Source: Desulfobacterales bacterium (GTDB lineage: Bacteria; Desulfobacterota; Desulfobacteria; Desulfobacterales; UBA5852). From it: 37,732 nt of DNA. This document shows, piece after piece, positions 23,618-31,985 of this stretch. The position numbers were made by a program, and so were the translations under genes. The notes below the pieces were generated by a model. It was not told the origin of the DNA, did not search any database, and saw only the letters and a program-made list of their open reading frames with translations. Each line of letters opens with the position of its first letter. The first letter of the stretch is position 1. The DNA is taken from contig JASJCD010000004.1 in the NCBI GenBank assembly GCA_030066135.1, positions 1 to 37,732 on the forward strand, given 5' to 3'.

Positions 23618-24106
23618 ATGAATGACATCAAAGTTTTCATCACCAGCGAAGGCGAGGCCACTTTTGTTTGTCCGCAATGTGAGCGCTCACGGACGGTGGC
23701 GGTCGCCGCTAACGCCAAGCTGTCGCGTGCATCCCGGGTTCGTGTGAAGTGCCCCTGCGGGCATCACTTCCCGGTTACCCTCGAGCGACGGCGGTATTTC
23801 CGTAAAAGCGTGAATCTGAGCGGATCCTTTTTCCAGACGGTCAACGGCCGCCATGTGGATCGAGGGGAGATGGCCGTCCGCGACCTTTCCCGAACGGGTC
23901 TGCGCATCCGCTTGAACGAGAACCGGCCGTTGCAGGTCGGCGACACGCTCCTGGTGGAATTTCACCTGGACGATCGCCAGCATTCGCTGATTCGCAAAGA
24001 GAGCATCGTACGCCGGATCGACGGATTCGACCTGGGCACCGAGTTCACCGCTCCGGAAATAACGGATGCCAATACCCGGGCGATCGGGTTCTATCTTGCC
24101 GGTTGA
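23618..24106 (+). CDS. PilZ-domain protein with N-terminal zinc ribbon
   Basis: A 162-residue protein. Residues 1-52 carry four Cys in CPQC (18-21) and CPC (45-47), consistent with a small zinc ribbon. The PilZ domain follows, with RRYFR (58-62) supplying the RxxxR motif and RDLSRTGLRI the D-x-S-x-x-G motif, both needed to bind cyclic di-GMP. Such proteins are usually effectors of c-di-GMP in motility or exopolysaccharide control. The start at 23618 is chosen over the track's 23564 because AGAGGTGG lies 5 nt upstream. It is convergent with the TPR genes, with a single-base gap. Confidence 0.85.
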   Translation: MNDIKVFITSEGEATFVCPQCERSRTVAVAANAKLSRASRVRVKCPCGHHFPVTLERRRYFRKSVNLSGSFFQTVNGRHVDRGEMAVRDLSRTGLRIRLNENRPLQVGDTLLVEFHLDDRQHSLIRKESIVRRIDGFDLGTEFTAPEITDANTRAIGFYLAG

Positions 24107-24107
24107 A

Positions 24108-24743
24108 TCAGCCTCCCCGTAGTGCTTCCATCTGGCGCCGGGTCAGCTTGATCATGGCACGGGACAAAGCCGCGGTGTCGTTGAGAATCAGCTGGTAGAC
24201 CGCGAGGGCCTCCCCCGGTTTGCCCTGCCATTCCAGATTGCGGGCCAGGCAGAAGCGGGTGACGAAATCCTGCGGGCGCGACTGCAAGGCTGCGGTCAGG
24301 TATTCGATCGCGGCTTCGGGGTCCCCGGTTTTTTCGTAGTACCGCGACAGTATGATCAGCAGGGCAAAGCGAAGATCCGCATCCCACCGTTCGCCCTCAT
24401 TGGCCAGCAGCGACAGAATATATTCCGCCGGGGTTTCAGCGGCACCATGCGCCGCCGCCCCGATGCGCTGGACGGCTTCCGGGCCGAGCTTGTCGGCCAC
24501 CTGCTGGCGGACAAACGCGTCCTGGCGCTGGATATGAAAATTGAGTTCGGCGCGGCAGTCGGCGGCACTTGCGAAAAAATGGGCCCGGACCATGGGCAGC
24601 ACGATCGAGATTCCCGCCGCCAGCAGCAGCAGTGCCAGTGGATCCACCCGGCCGCTGGTCAGCATATGGTAGACCAGGATGCAGGCGGCCACGATGGCGA
24701 GCAGGACCGCACAGGTGATGAACACCGCCTTTTTAAGCGTCAT
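24108..24743 (-). CDS. Membrane-anchored TPR protein
   Basis: A 211-residue protein. Two hydrophobic helices (about 7-28 and 33-55) anchor it. After a linker come TPR-like helices: LRFALLIILSRYYEKTGDPEAAIEYLTAALQSRPQ and TRFCLARNLEWQGKPGEALAVYQLILND. TPR repeats bind other proteins, so it is likely a scaffold at the cytoplasmic membrane. It overlaps the upstream, larger TPR gene by 4 nt (ATGA), and the two are probably partners. Specific role unknown. Confidence 0.75.
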   Translation of the reverse strand: MTLKKAVFITCAVLLAIVAACILVYHMLTSGRVDPLALLLLAAGISIVLPMVRAHFFASAADCRAELNFHIQRQDAFVRQQVADKLGPEAVQRIGAAAHGAAETPAEYILSLLANEGERWDADLRFALLIILSRYYEKTGDPEAAIEYLTAALQSRPQDFVTRFCLARNLEWQGKPGEALAVYQLILNDTAALSRAMIKLTRRQMEALRGG

Positions 24744-26011
24744 CTTGCGTCTTTCTCCCGGTCGGTGCCCGCAGTGACGGTCTTGATGCGTCGGGCCAAA
24801 TCCTTGAATCGGCGGGCCTCGCGGTCATGTCCTTGGCGGCTGTAAATCTGTGCTACGCGGGCGTAGTAGAAGGCGGCCTGATCGGGGATCTCGTTTGCCA
24901 GGGTCAGGTAGTGATCCATCAGGGCCGCATCATGCGCGCCTTGCTCGAAACACAGCTCGGCATACTCGTGCCGGATCGCGGGATCGCTCCGGCCGCGGCA
25001 ACTGCGGCCGCTTTCCACGATCTGCCGGTAGAGGGCGGCCGCTTCCTCGGTTGCGTTCATGTCGCGGCAGATGCGGGCCAGACGGTGGGCTATCCGGGGA
25101 TCCCAACCATAGCTGTCGAGAAAGCGGCGGTAGAGATCCCGGGCGCTCTCGCGCTGGCCGGAACGCTCCAGGGTTTCGCCCCTCAGCGCGGCCGCCGCCA
25201 GTGACGCGGACAATTCGGCCGGCAGCGTGTCCAGCAAATCGAGTGCCTGGTCGAAATCCTCCTGATCCCAGTATATTTCACACAAAAGCCGGCAGGCGGG
25301 CAGGGCTTCAGGGTGGCGCCGGTGATAGGCCACCAGCAGATCGTGGGCTTCGATCGCGCGATCAAGGTTCAAATAGGCCGTGGCCAGTTCCAGGGGGATG
25401 TGACTGTCCGGATGCGGGGCCTCCTTGTAGGCCTTTTCAAGATAGCGGGCGGCCGCTTGGAAGTGCCCCTGATTGAGGGCCACATACCCGCGTCTGAAAT
25501 CCAGACTGTATTGCTGGTAGGCCTGGCGGACATGATCGGGCAGCGTGTGGCAGAGGGCTGTAAAGTACTCCTCCGCCGAGCCTGCCGCCGGCCCGATATG
25601 GACATCGTTCGGCCGATCGGCAATCTGTAGCGGCAGGCTGGTATGGGACGGCTCGCTCGTCTGGGCATCGAGCACGTCAAGCTTGGCTTTCAGTTCGCGC
25701 CGGTCAGCTTCTTCGGGGCTGACTTCGATGGCCAGCATCAGCATCTCGCGGGCCTCTTCCCGGAAGCCGCCTTCCAGCAGGTCGTCGGCACTTTGCCGAT
25801 GCTCACGGGCCAGGGCATTTCGGCATTGGTGGATCTTAGTGCTCAGGCGGTGCATATGTTCGGCCTGCCAACCTGCTTGGCGGGACCGTTTTGTCCGGGC
25901 GTCTTCATAGGCGAGTTTGGCTTCGCCCCAGCGCCCGGCGGTCAGCAGCCGGTCGGCCTTCTGTTCGAGCTTCTCAGGGGTCGTGCCGATCAGACGTTCA
26001 AGCAGGGACAT
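24740..26011 (-). CDS. TPR-repeat protein
   Basis: About 423 residues and no signal peptide. Helical hairpins of TPR type run through most of the length, for example DRLLTAGRWGEAKLAYEDA near the N-terminus, RGYVALNQGHFQAAARYLEKAYKEAPH in the middle and LRGETLERSGQRESARDLYRRFLDSYG and ARVAQIYSRQGHDREARRF toward the end. It is probably a cytoplasmic adaptor acting with the membrane TPR protein encoded next. The track's TTG start (26026) is replaced by the ATG at 26011 (MSLLERLIG), which has TTGGAG about 9 nt upstream. Confidence 0.75.
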   Translation of the reverse strand: MSLLERLIGTTPEKLEQKADRLLTAGRWGEAKLAYEDARTKRSRQAGWQAEHMHRLSTKIHQCRNALAREHRQSADDLLEGGFREEAREMLMLAIEVSPEEADRRELKAKLDVLDAQTSEPSHTSLPLQIADRPNDVHIGPAAGSAEEYFTALCHTLPDHVRQAYQQYSLDFRRGYVALNQGHFQAAARYLEKAYKEAPHPDSHIPLELATAYLNLDRAIEAHDLLVAYHRRHPEALPACRLLCEIYWDQEDFDQALDLLDTLPAELSASLAAAALRGETLERSGQRESARDLYRRFLDSYGWDPRIAHRLARICRDMNATEEAAALYRQIVESGRSCRGRSDPAIRHEYAELCFEQGAHDAALMDHYLTLANEIPDQAAFYYARVAQIYSRQGHDREARRFKDLARRIKTVTAGTDREKDAR

Positions 26012-26320
26012 GGATCTATGCTCCAATGGTTTATTTGGCGCCGATGGGTGCCGGCCGCTTAGGAGCTATCAGGCCCTCCCGGGGATTGCAAGCAGGCAGG
26101 CGTTGACCGTCCGGCCGCCGTGGAGGGGATGAACTGGAAATTAATAACTTTAGACTTATGTTAAGAAATAGTTCATAATTATTGAGTATGCACTTTTGGA
26201 TAATTGGGATCGTTTTTGCGCCCTTTGGCCGTTTGGATACGATCCGCGCACTGCTGGTGTTGGCCTGCAGCGTGATAACCGTGGTTTCGAGCAGGGGCGT
26301 TTTTCATCGGGGAGGGAAAA
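26012..26320. other. Divergent intergenic region with AT-rich core
   Basis: About 310 bp. Positions 26138-26212 are strongly AT-rich (for example TTAAGAAATAGTTCATAAT) in GC-rich surroundings and probably hold the promoters of the divergent TPR and 26321 genes; CATAAT at about 26173 could be a -10 box. No ORF is supported. Confidence 0.4.
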
Positions 26321-27226
26321 ATGGAGGATTTCATGGAAGAGGGGCAACCGATCGAGTTTGTCGTGGGGGAAACGTACGAAAATGAAAAGGGTCTCTTTGA
26401 AGTCCTGTCCATTCAGCGTGACGCCATGGTCATCAAGTGGGAAAGCGGCGAATCGATCGAGACCACGGTCAGTTTTCAGCGTCGCATTCAGGAGCGCCGG
26501 CGCTGGGAGCGGCAGATGCGAGAAAAAAAGGCAGCCGCTTCGAGCAGCAAGGCACGACGTGCGGCCGGCCGCAAACCGGGCTCGACTTTCGAAGGCTTCC
26601 ATCCCGAAGATTTCAAAAAGACCATCAGCCGTACGCCCTGGCGCAGCCGCAGCCAGTTCGGCGGAGCCGTAACTTCCCGATTGCAATCCTCGCGCTTGAA
26701 GTTCAATTCCTGGGCGGCCAAACGCCGCAACGAGGTGCACTGGGCTGACAGTAATCACTGGAAAACCAAGAGCGTGGATTATCCCGCCAAATTCTTCGCC
26801 CGGGCAGATCTGGATACGCTTGCCTGGGGTTTTTATATCGAGCGTCCCGAGACCGGCCGCAATGCTTCTCCGGACTGGCAGACCTTTCTTACCTGGCTGC
26901 GCAATGATGACAACGATAACTGGCTGCGTGAGGTTGCCCGCGAGCAGGGACTCGTTGTTTACGACGCCCACCAGCGCAGCTTTGGCGGCCTACTGGAACC
27001 GCAGGAAGAACAGTGGCGCGTGAGCAACAGCACGGGTTCTGACGCAGGCGGGCGTCTGGCCGCGATCATCGACAGCTGGCCGTCGGAAACCTGGCTGGAT
27101 CTGATGATCGCCAAGCGCATATCCAAGGATGAGGCGCTCGAGCGGGGGCAGGAAGTAGCGGCTGACGCGGCCCTGCTTTTCGGTCATCTATTCCCTCTCT
27201 ATGAAGCGGCCGCTTTCAGCAGCTGA
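26321..27226 (+). CDS. Unrecognised 301-aa soluble protein
   Basis: No family recognised. The first 60 residues (IEFVVGETYENEKGLFEVLSIQRDAMVIKWESGESIET) look like a small SH3-like or Tudor-like beta barrel, followed by a basic helix (RRIQERRRWERQMREKK) and a basic linker to about residue 105. The rest (about 125-300) is mixed, with YPAKFFARADLDTLAWGFYIERP and TFLTWLRNDDNDNWLREVAREQ, and ends with an acidic/hydrophobic helix. The layout suggests a nucleic-acid- or protein-binding module, but this is inference. GGGAGGG precedes the ATG by 5 nt. It is monocistronic; the minus-strand ORF across it is a shadow. Confidence 0.75.
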   Translation: MEDFMEEGQPIEFVVGETYENEKGLFEVLSIQRDAMVIKWESGESIETTVSFQRRIQERRRWERQMREKKAAASSSKARRAAGRKPGSTFEGFHPEDFKKTISRTPWRSRSQFGGAVTSRLQSSRLKFNSWAAKRRNEVHWADSNHWKTKSVDYPAKFFARADLDTLAWGFYIERPETGRNASPDWQTFLTWLRNDDNDNWLREVAREQGLVVYDAHQRSFGGLLEPQEEQWRVSNSTGSDAGGRLAAIIDSWPSETWLDLMIAKRISKDEALERGQEVAADAALLFGHLFPLYEAAAFSS

Positions 27227-27264
27227 ATAAACGGTGGGAACGTATACCATCTGGACCTATGTTT

Positions 27265-27381
27265 TCACAAACGGATGATCCAGCGTATGCTATAGGACAA
27301 CAGCAGGGTCATTACCAGACCGCCGCACCAAAGCCCCACGAACCAGCACCATTGCCGCTGTTTTCTAGTAAGCGGTTTCAT
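27265..27381 (-). CDS. Small third subunit of the bd-type oxidase (DUF2474/CydX-like)
   Basis: Too short for the ORF track. The 38-residue frame starts at ATG 27381-27379, 17 nt inside the end of cydB, and stops at 27265. It reads basic N-terminus (KPLTRKQRQ), WCWFVGLW, one transmembrane helix (GGLVMTLLLSYS), then IRWIIRL. The pattern W-F-x-x-L-W ... R at the membrane exit matches the DUF2474 peptides found at the end of cyanide-insensitive oxidase operons, which stabilise the oxidase as CydX does in E. coli. Overlap with cydB implies coupled translation. Confidence 0.78.
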   Translation of the reverse strand: MKPLTRKQRQWCWFVGLWCGGLVMTLLLSYSIRWIIRL

Positions 27382-28384
27382 GTGATGCCTTCCCCCTGAA
27401 GATGTAGTAGCAATAAGCTGTATAACCCAACACCACTGGCAGCATTACCGTAATGCCGACCAGCAGAAGGGACTGGGATTCCGGTGCGGCGGCGGCATCA
27501 CGGAATGTCACGGCAGTGGGTACGATCCAGGGCCAGAGACTGATCCCCAGCCCGAGGTAGCTCAAAAGAAACACCCCGATACTGATGATGAACGGGCGAT
27601 ATTCGTTCCCTCTGTGCAGGTCGCGCCAGATGATGCCGAAGAAGACAGCTGTTAGCAGCGGCACCGGCAGGAGAAAAAAGAAGTTGGGCAGGCTAAACCA
27701 GAGTGCTCGTACGTCAGTATTCATTACAGGCATACTGACGCTTACCACGGCGATAAACAGCCCCACGTAGCCGAGGACATAGGACGCAGACTGGCGGGCC
27801 CAGCGCTGGGTCTCGCCGTCGGTCTTCATCACCAGCCAGGTACCGCCCAGAAGGGCGTATCCGAATATGAGCGCGACGCCGACCATGACACTGTAGGCGT
27901 CTATCCAGTCGAAGGCCCCCCCTGCGAACTGCCGTCCCTCAACGGTAATCCCCTGCACCACGGCACCCAAGATGACGCCCTGCATGAAGGTTGCGGTGAG
28001 CGAGCCGAAATGGAAGGCGTAGTCCCATATACGGCGTGATTTCCCGTGGGCCTTGAAACGGAATTCAAAAGCCACGCCCCTGAATATGAGGCCCAGCAGC
28101 ATGACGATGACGGGAATATACAGCGCCGGCATGAGGATGGCATAGGCCAGCGGAAAGGCCGCAAATAGTCCGCCACCGGCAAGGACCAACCAGGTTTCGT
28201 TGCCGTCCCAGAAGGGGGCGATTGAATTCATCATGCGGTCCCGGCATTGGTCAGTGGGGGCGAATGGAAAGAGGATGCCGACGCCCAGGTCAAAACCGTC
28301 CAGAATGACGTACAAAATAAGGGCGGTCATGATCAAACCGTACCAGATCAGGGGCAGATCCAAAAAGGCTTCAAAATTAAGCAT
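27365..28384 (-). CDS. cydB: Cytochrome bd-type quinol oxidase subunit II (CydB/CioB)
   Basis: A 339-residue membrane protein with about eight or nine helices. The N-terminus LPLIWYGLIMTALILYVILDGFDLGVGILFPF is diagnostic of subunit II, as are WDGNETWLVLAGGGLFAAFP and FRGVAFEFRFK. It partners subunit I in oxidising quinol and reducing O2 to water at the cytoplasmic membrane. The ATG at 28384 has AAGGAGG 6 nt upstream and overlaps the end of cydA by 8 nt; the track's longer start is inside cydA. In a sulfate-reducer-like genome the oxidase probably protects against oxygen. Confidence 0.93.
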   Translation of the reverse strand: MLNFEAFLDLPLIWYGLIMTALILYVILDGFDLGVGILFPFAPTDQCRDRMMNSIAPFWDGNETWLVLAGGGLFAAFPLAYAILMPALYIPVIVMLLGLIFRGVAFEFRFKAHGKSRRIWDYAFHFGSLTATFMQGVILGAVVQGITVEGRQFAGGAFDWIDAYSVMVGVALIFGYALLGGTWLVMKTDGETQRWARQSASYVLGYVGLFIAVVSVSMPVMNTDVRALWFSLPNFFFLLPVPLLTAVFFGIIWRDLHRGNEYRPFIISIGVFLLSYLGLGISLWPWIVPTAVTFRDAAAAPESQSLLLVGITVMLPVVLGYTAYCYYIFRGKASHETAY

Positions 28385-29780
28385 GACCACCTCCTTCGCC
28401 CGCAACCAGTTCGGTGACGATGGGCGGTTTTTGGACACCATGCGCCCCGTAGGCTTCCTCATCTGAAACCGGCCCCTTGTTGATTAAATGAAAAATATAG
28501 TAGGTGCCGGCGCCGAAGATGAAAGCGTATGTGATGACGAAGGCGGTCAGCGATATGGCGATGGAGGACGCCGCCACTGGAGAAACCATGTCGCTGGTGC
28601 GCAGAATTCCGTAGACGACGTAGGGCTGGCGACCGATTTCGGTGACAAACCAGCCGGCCAATACGGCGATGAAACCCGAGGGCGCCAGCGCCATGCACCA
28701 ATACTGAAACCAACGGGTGTCGAAGAGCCGCTTCTTGAAGTGCAGGACCAGTGCGATTGCACCGGTCAGGATCATCAACATCCCGATGCCCACCATGATG
28801 CGAAAACACCAGAACACCCAGGCCACAGGCGGCCGCTCATCCCGGGGCCATTCCTTTAGTCCCCGTACCTCCCCGTCAAGGTCGTGGGTCAGGATCAGGC
28901 TTGTCAGTTTGGGGATTTCGAGTGCCCAGTGGTTGGTTTCGGCCTCCTGATCCGGCCAAGCGAAAAGCGTCATGGGCGCGCCGCGCTGGGTCTCCCACAG
29001 TCCCTCCATGGCCGCTACCTTGGCGGGCTGGTGCTCCAGCGTGTTGAGCCCGTGTAGATCACCGATGACCAACTGCGTCGGGGCCACGAAGATCGCCATA
29101 ATCATGGCCATACCCAACATAATGCGCGCCTGTTTGAGGTGCCGACCGCGCCACAGATAGAACGATGCCACCCCGGCCACAACAAAAGCCGTTGTCAGGT
29201 AGGCGGCGATGGTCATATGGGCGAGGCGGTAGGGAAAGGAGGGGTTGAAAATCACGGCCAGCCAGTCGGTGGGGTAGAAAAGGCCATCCTCGCCCACGCG
29301 AAAACCCTGGGGGGTCTGCATCCAGCTGTTGGCCGACAAAATCCAGAAGGCCGAAACCAGGGTCCCTACGGCGACGATCACCGTCGAGGCGAAATGCATC
29401 CGGGGACTCACACGATTCCAGCCGAAGAGCATGACGCCCAGAAAAGAGGCTTCCAGAAAAAAGGCTGTGAGCACCTCGTAGCCCAAAAGCGGCCCCAGAA
29501 CGTTACCGGTCCGATCCGCGAACTCAGACCAGTTTGTACCGAACTGAAAACTAAGGACCACCCCCGATACCACCCCCATGCCGAAAGCCACGGCAAAAAT
29601 TTTGACCCACATGCGGTAGATGTCGGCGTATATCTGGTTGCCCGTCCTGAGCCAGCGCCACTCGAGAACCGCCAGCCAACTGGCCAGGCCGATCGTAAAG
29701 GCCGGAAATATAATATGGAAGGAAACGGTGAAAGCGAATTGAATTCGAGCCAGCAAAACAGGATCTAAGTTTTCAAACAT
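28377..29780 (-). CDS. cydA: Cytochrome bd-type quinol oxidase subunit I (CydA/CioA)
   Basis: A 467-residue haem-bearing subunit. The haem ligand His is in TVSFHIIFP, the acidic proton-path residues are in GYEVLTAFFLEASFLG, and the b558 His is in AHMTIAAYLTTAF. The quinol-binding loop carries GDLHGLN and the Lys/Glu pair in QPAKVAAMEG. The Q-loop is short (E. coli CydA has 522 aa with a long insertion), as in the CioA class; this and the DUF2474-like peptide point to a cyanide-insensitive-type oxidase. It is first in a three-gene operon. Upstream lie two TTGTCTAA repeats that may bind a regulator. Confidence 0.93.
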   Translation of the reverse strand: MFENLDPVLLARIQFAFTVSFHIIFPAFTIGLASWLAVLEWRWLRTGNQIYADIYRMWVKIFAVAFGMGVVSGVVLSFQFGTNWSEFADRTGNVLGPLLGYEVLTAFFLEASFLGVMLFGWNRVSPRMHFASTVIVAVGTLVSAFWILSANSWMQTPQGFRVGEDGLFYPTDWLAVIFNPSFPYRLAHMTIAAYLTTAFVVAGVASFYLWRGRHLKQARIMLGMAMIMAIFVAPTQLVIGDLHGLNTLEHQPAKVAAMEGLWETQRGAPMTLFAWPDQEAETNHWALEIPKLTSLILTHDLDGEVRGLKEWPRDERPPVAWVFWCFRIMVGIGMLMILTGAIALVLHFKKRLFDTRWFQYWCMALAPSGFIAVLAGWFVTEIGRQPYVVYGILRTSDMVSPVAASSIAISLTAFVITYAFIFGAGTYYIFHLINKGPVSDEEAYGAHGVQKPPIVTELVAGEGGGHA

Positions 29781-29814
29781 ACAGCACCATTGGTTAAATG
29801 TTGGTCACAATTAT

Positions 29815-29833
29815 TTAGACAAAAATTAGACAA
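29815..29833 (-). promoter_or_regulatory. Tandem TTGTCTAA repeats upstream of cydA
   Basis: On the minus strand TTGTCTAA occurs twice with starts 11 bp apart (29833-29826 and 29822-29815), about one helix turn, 35-53 nt before the cydA ATG. The AT-rich setting fits a promoter or regulator site. No good -10 box was found at consensus spacing. Confidence 0.35.
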
Positions 29834-30072
29834 GTTTTCACTTCTCATCCTAAGGATGGGCCGATGCTTGTCAAGCGCATCTCGCCTTTCGCATCGCCGC
29901 ATGGCTGGGTTCGGGACGGATTCGATTGGCCGTTTTTTCGACGTGGCGATTCCGAAACACGCGAGAGGATTACGGTGGCGTGTTGATCGAAATCCTGATT
30001 CCCGCTATAGATCGGCAAGTTTCATTAGATGTAATTGGCATTTACCCGCCCCAACATGGAGAACAAGCACCC

Positions 30073-31293
30073 ATGACCTGTATCGTTCAGAAATATGGCG
30101 GTAGTTCGGTCGCTGATGTGGATCGGCTGCGCCGAATTGCCGAGCGGATTGGCGCGGTCAAAAAACAGGCCATCGATGTGGCCGTGGTGGTTTCGGCCAT
30201 GGGCCAGACCACCGACAAACTGCTCGCCATGGCCCGAGAACTGTCCCCCAAGCCGCCGCGACGCGAAATGGACATGCTCCTTTCCACCGGGGAGCGTGTC
30301 ACCATGGCGCTTCTGTGTATGGCCTTGAACGCCCAGGGCATCGATGCGGTATCGCTCACCGGGTCCCAGGCCGGGATCATCACCAACCATCGACACAACG
30401 ATGCCCAGGTTATTGAGGTGCGCCCTTTCAGGGTTCAGGACGAGATGGCCCGCGGCCGGGTGGTCATCATCGGCGGGTTTCAGGGCGTGAGCTATCGGCG
30501 GGACATTACCACGCTGGGGCGCGGGGGATCGGATACGTCGGCTGTGGCTTTGGCCGCTGCCCTGGATGCCGATCGCTGCGAGATCTATTCGGATGTCGAC
30601 GGGGTATACTCCGCCGATCCGGCCGTTGTTGCCGAGGCGCGCCATCTGCCGGAAATCGGGTACCCGGTCATGCAGGAGATGAGCACGGCCGGTGCCAAGG
30701 TTTTGAACGCCAGCGCCGTGCAGTTCGCCAAACAAAAACAGATTGCCATCTATGCCCGCAGTTCCTTTGACACCGGGCGTGAAACCGTCGTCCGGCGCCT
30801 GTCTCCCGGGGACATCAACGGGGTTCAGGCCGTGGTCCAGGAAGCCCACATCGAGCGCGTTCGTATTGGCGGACCCGATGTGCGCGCGAGATTTGGCCGG
30901 GCGCTGCGATTCCTCGAGTCGGAACAGGTGCCGGTCAAGGAGATCGGTCTCATCCAGGATGACGGCGGGGCGACGCCGGCCATGGCCTCATTCGTGGTTT
31001 CCGCAGGACAGGTATACGGGTGGGGATCGATACGCGCGGCGCTCAGCCGGGAACTTGACGGCCAGGTCTGTTTTGACGACGGCCTGGCCGCTGTTTCGCT
31101 GATCGGCGAAGGGCTCAACCGCGACAATCGGACGCTGCTCGAAACATTGGCCTTGTTGGCGCGGCGAGGGATCGCGGTGGCCGGGGTGACCACGACCTCA
31201 TTCCGAATATCACTGCTGGTGCCGCGTGAGCGGGTCGATGAAAGCGTTCAGCAGGCCCATTCGTTTTGGGTGGCGGGTGATTCGATGGGTTGA
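30073..31293 (+). CDS. Aspartate kinase
   Basis: A 406-residue enzyme, the length of monofunctional aspartokinases of the LysC type. It starts [12 protein letters not shown] (the K-[FY]-G-G-[ST]-S signature, K7), with [29 protein letters not shown] and [12 protein letters not shown] in the catalytic domain, and two C-terminal ACT-like regions (from about residue 265). It phosphorylates aspartate in the first step of Lys, Thr and Met synthesis and is probably feedback-controlled through the ACT domains, although these are rather divergent. The track's start at 29926 is replaced by ATG 30073, where the family begins. No lysine riboswitch was seen. Confidence 0.92.
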   Translation: MTCIVQKYGGSSVADVDRLRRIAERIGAVKKQAIDVAVVVSAMGQTTDKLLAMARELSPKPPRREMDMLLSTGERVTMALLCMALNAQGIDAVSLTGSQAGIITNHRHNDAQVIEVRPFRVQDEMARGRVVIIGGFQGVSYRRDITTLGRGGSDTSAVALAAALDADRCEIYSDVDGVYSADPAVVAEARHLPEIGYPVMQEMSTAGAKVLNASAVQFAKQKQIAIYARSSFDTGRETVVRRLSPGDINGVQAVVQEAHIERVRIGGPDVRARFGRALRFLESEQVPVKEIGLIQDDGGATPAMASFVVSAGQVYGWGSIRAALSRELDGQVCFDDGLAAVSLIGEGLNRDNRTLLETLALLARRGIAVAGVTTTSFRISLLVPRERVDESVQQAHSFWVAGDSMG

Positions 31294-31317
31294 ACCGGGC
31301 GCGATCTGACTAAATCA

Positions 31318-31349
31318 CCCCGGATCATCGCGGTTTGGATGATCCGGGG
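31318..31349. terminator. Strong bidirectional hairpin between convergent genes
   Basis: CCCCGGATCATC (31318-31329), 8-nt loop, GATGATCCGGGG (31338-31349): a perfect 12-bp stem. It lies between the end of the aspartate kinase gene and the end of slyD, which converge. It is likely a terminator for both directions, although there is no long T tract. Confidence 0.65.
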
Positions 31350-31361
31350 CTGGAAATCCAT

Positions 31362-31898
31362 TTACTCGGCGCTGCCGCAGCCGGGTTTGTCGGAATGGCA
31401 GCCGCAGCCTGATTTCTCTGTGTGGCCGCCGCAGCCGCCGCCGCAGCCGGCGTGCTGCTGGGTGGCCGTCGGGCTGATGCCCACGACCTCGATCGCAAAG
31501 GTCAGGGCCTGTCCGGCCAGCGGGTGATTGAGGTCGACGGTGACCTGCTCATCGTCCACGGTGGCGATTCGGGCGGGGATCTGCTGGCCGTCCGGTGTGG
31601 TCAGGGCAATGGCCTGACCCACCTGGGGATCCATGCCTTCTGGCACGTCGGACCGGGCGAAGCTGTGCATTCGCTTGTCGTCCCGCGGACCGTAGGCTTC
31701 CTCGGGGGAAAGCGTAAAGGTTTTCTTCTCATTCAGATTCATATCCGCCAGGGCGTCCTCAAACCCCTTTATCAATTGTCCCGCGCCCATCTGAACCTCT
31801 AAAGGTGCCCGTCCCTCGCTGCTGTCGAAGACCTTGCCGTTGTCGAGGGTGCCCGTGTAATGAACGCTGATGAAAAGCCCGTTTTCAACTTTCTGCAT
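31362..31898 (-). CDS. slyD: SlyD-type FKBP peptidyl-prolyl isomerase
   Basis: A 178-residue protein. The FKBP half shows VHYTGTLDNGKVFDSS and the closing strand FAIEVVGI; the insert-in-flap chaperone domain lies between them (about 75-125, SPEEAYGPRDDKRMHSFARSDVPEG). The tail is a metal-binding run with five Cys and three His (HAGCGGGCGGHTEKSGCGCH), typical of SlyD, which delivers nickel to hydrogenases and folds proteins in the cytoplasm. TAGGAG lies 7 nt before the ATG. Monocistronic. Confidence 0.93.
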   Translation of the reverse strand: MQKVENGLFISVHYTGTLDNGKVFDSSEGRAPLEVQMGAGQLIKGFEDALADMNLNEKKTFTLSPEEAYGPRDDKRMHSFARSDVPEGMDPQVGQAIALTTPDGQQIPARIATVDDEQVTVDLNHPLAGQALTFAIEVVGISPTATQQHAGCGGGCGGHTEKSGCGCHSDKPGCGSAE

Positions 31899-31985
31899 GT
31901 AAGACTCCTATTATGGTTTAAAGATCGTAAAAATATCCATAAATCACCAGAATGCAAGCAAACGATCGAACGCATCGGCAATGAG

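Noticed and set aside
26156-26971. 271-aa minus-strand ORF
   Set aside because: Antisense to the 301-aa gene at 26321, which has the better ribosome binding site. Both are unrecognised, but the plus-strand protein has ordinary composition.
29926-30072. 49-residue N-terminal extension of aspartate kinase in the track
   Set aside because: Family members begin at the KYGGSS strand; the extension has no similarity and lies in the promoter region.
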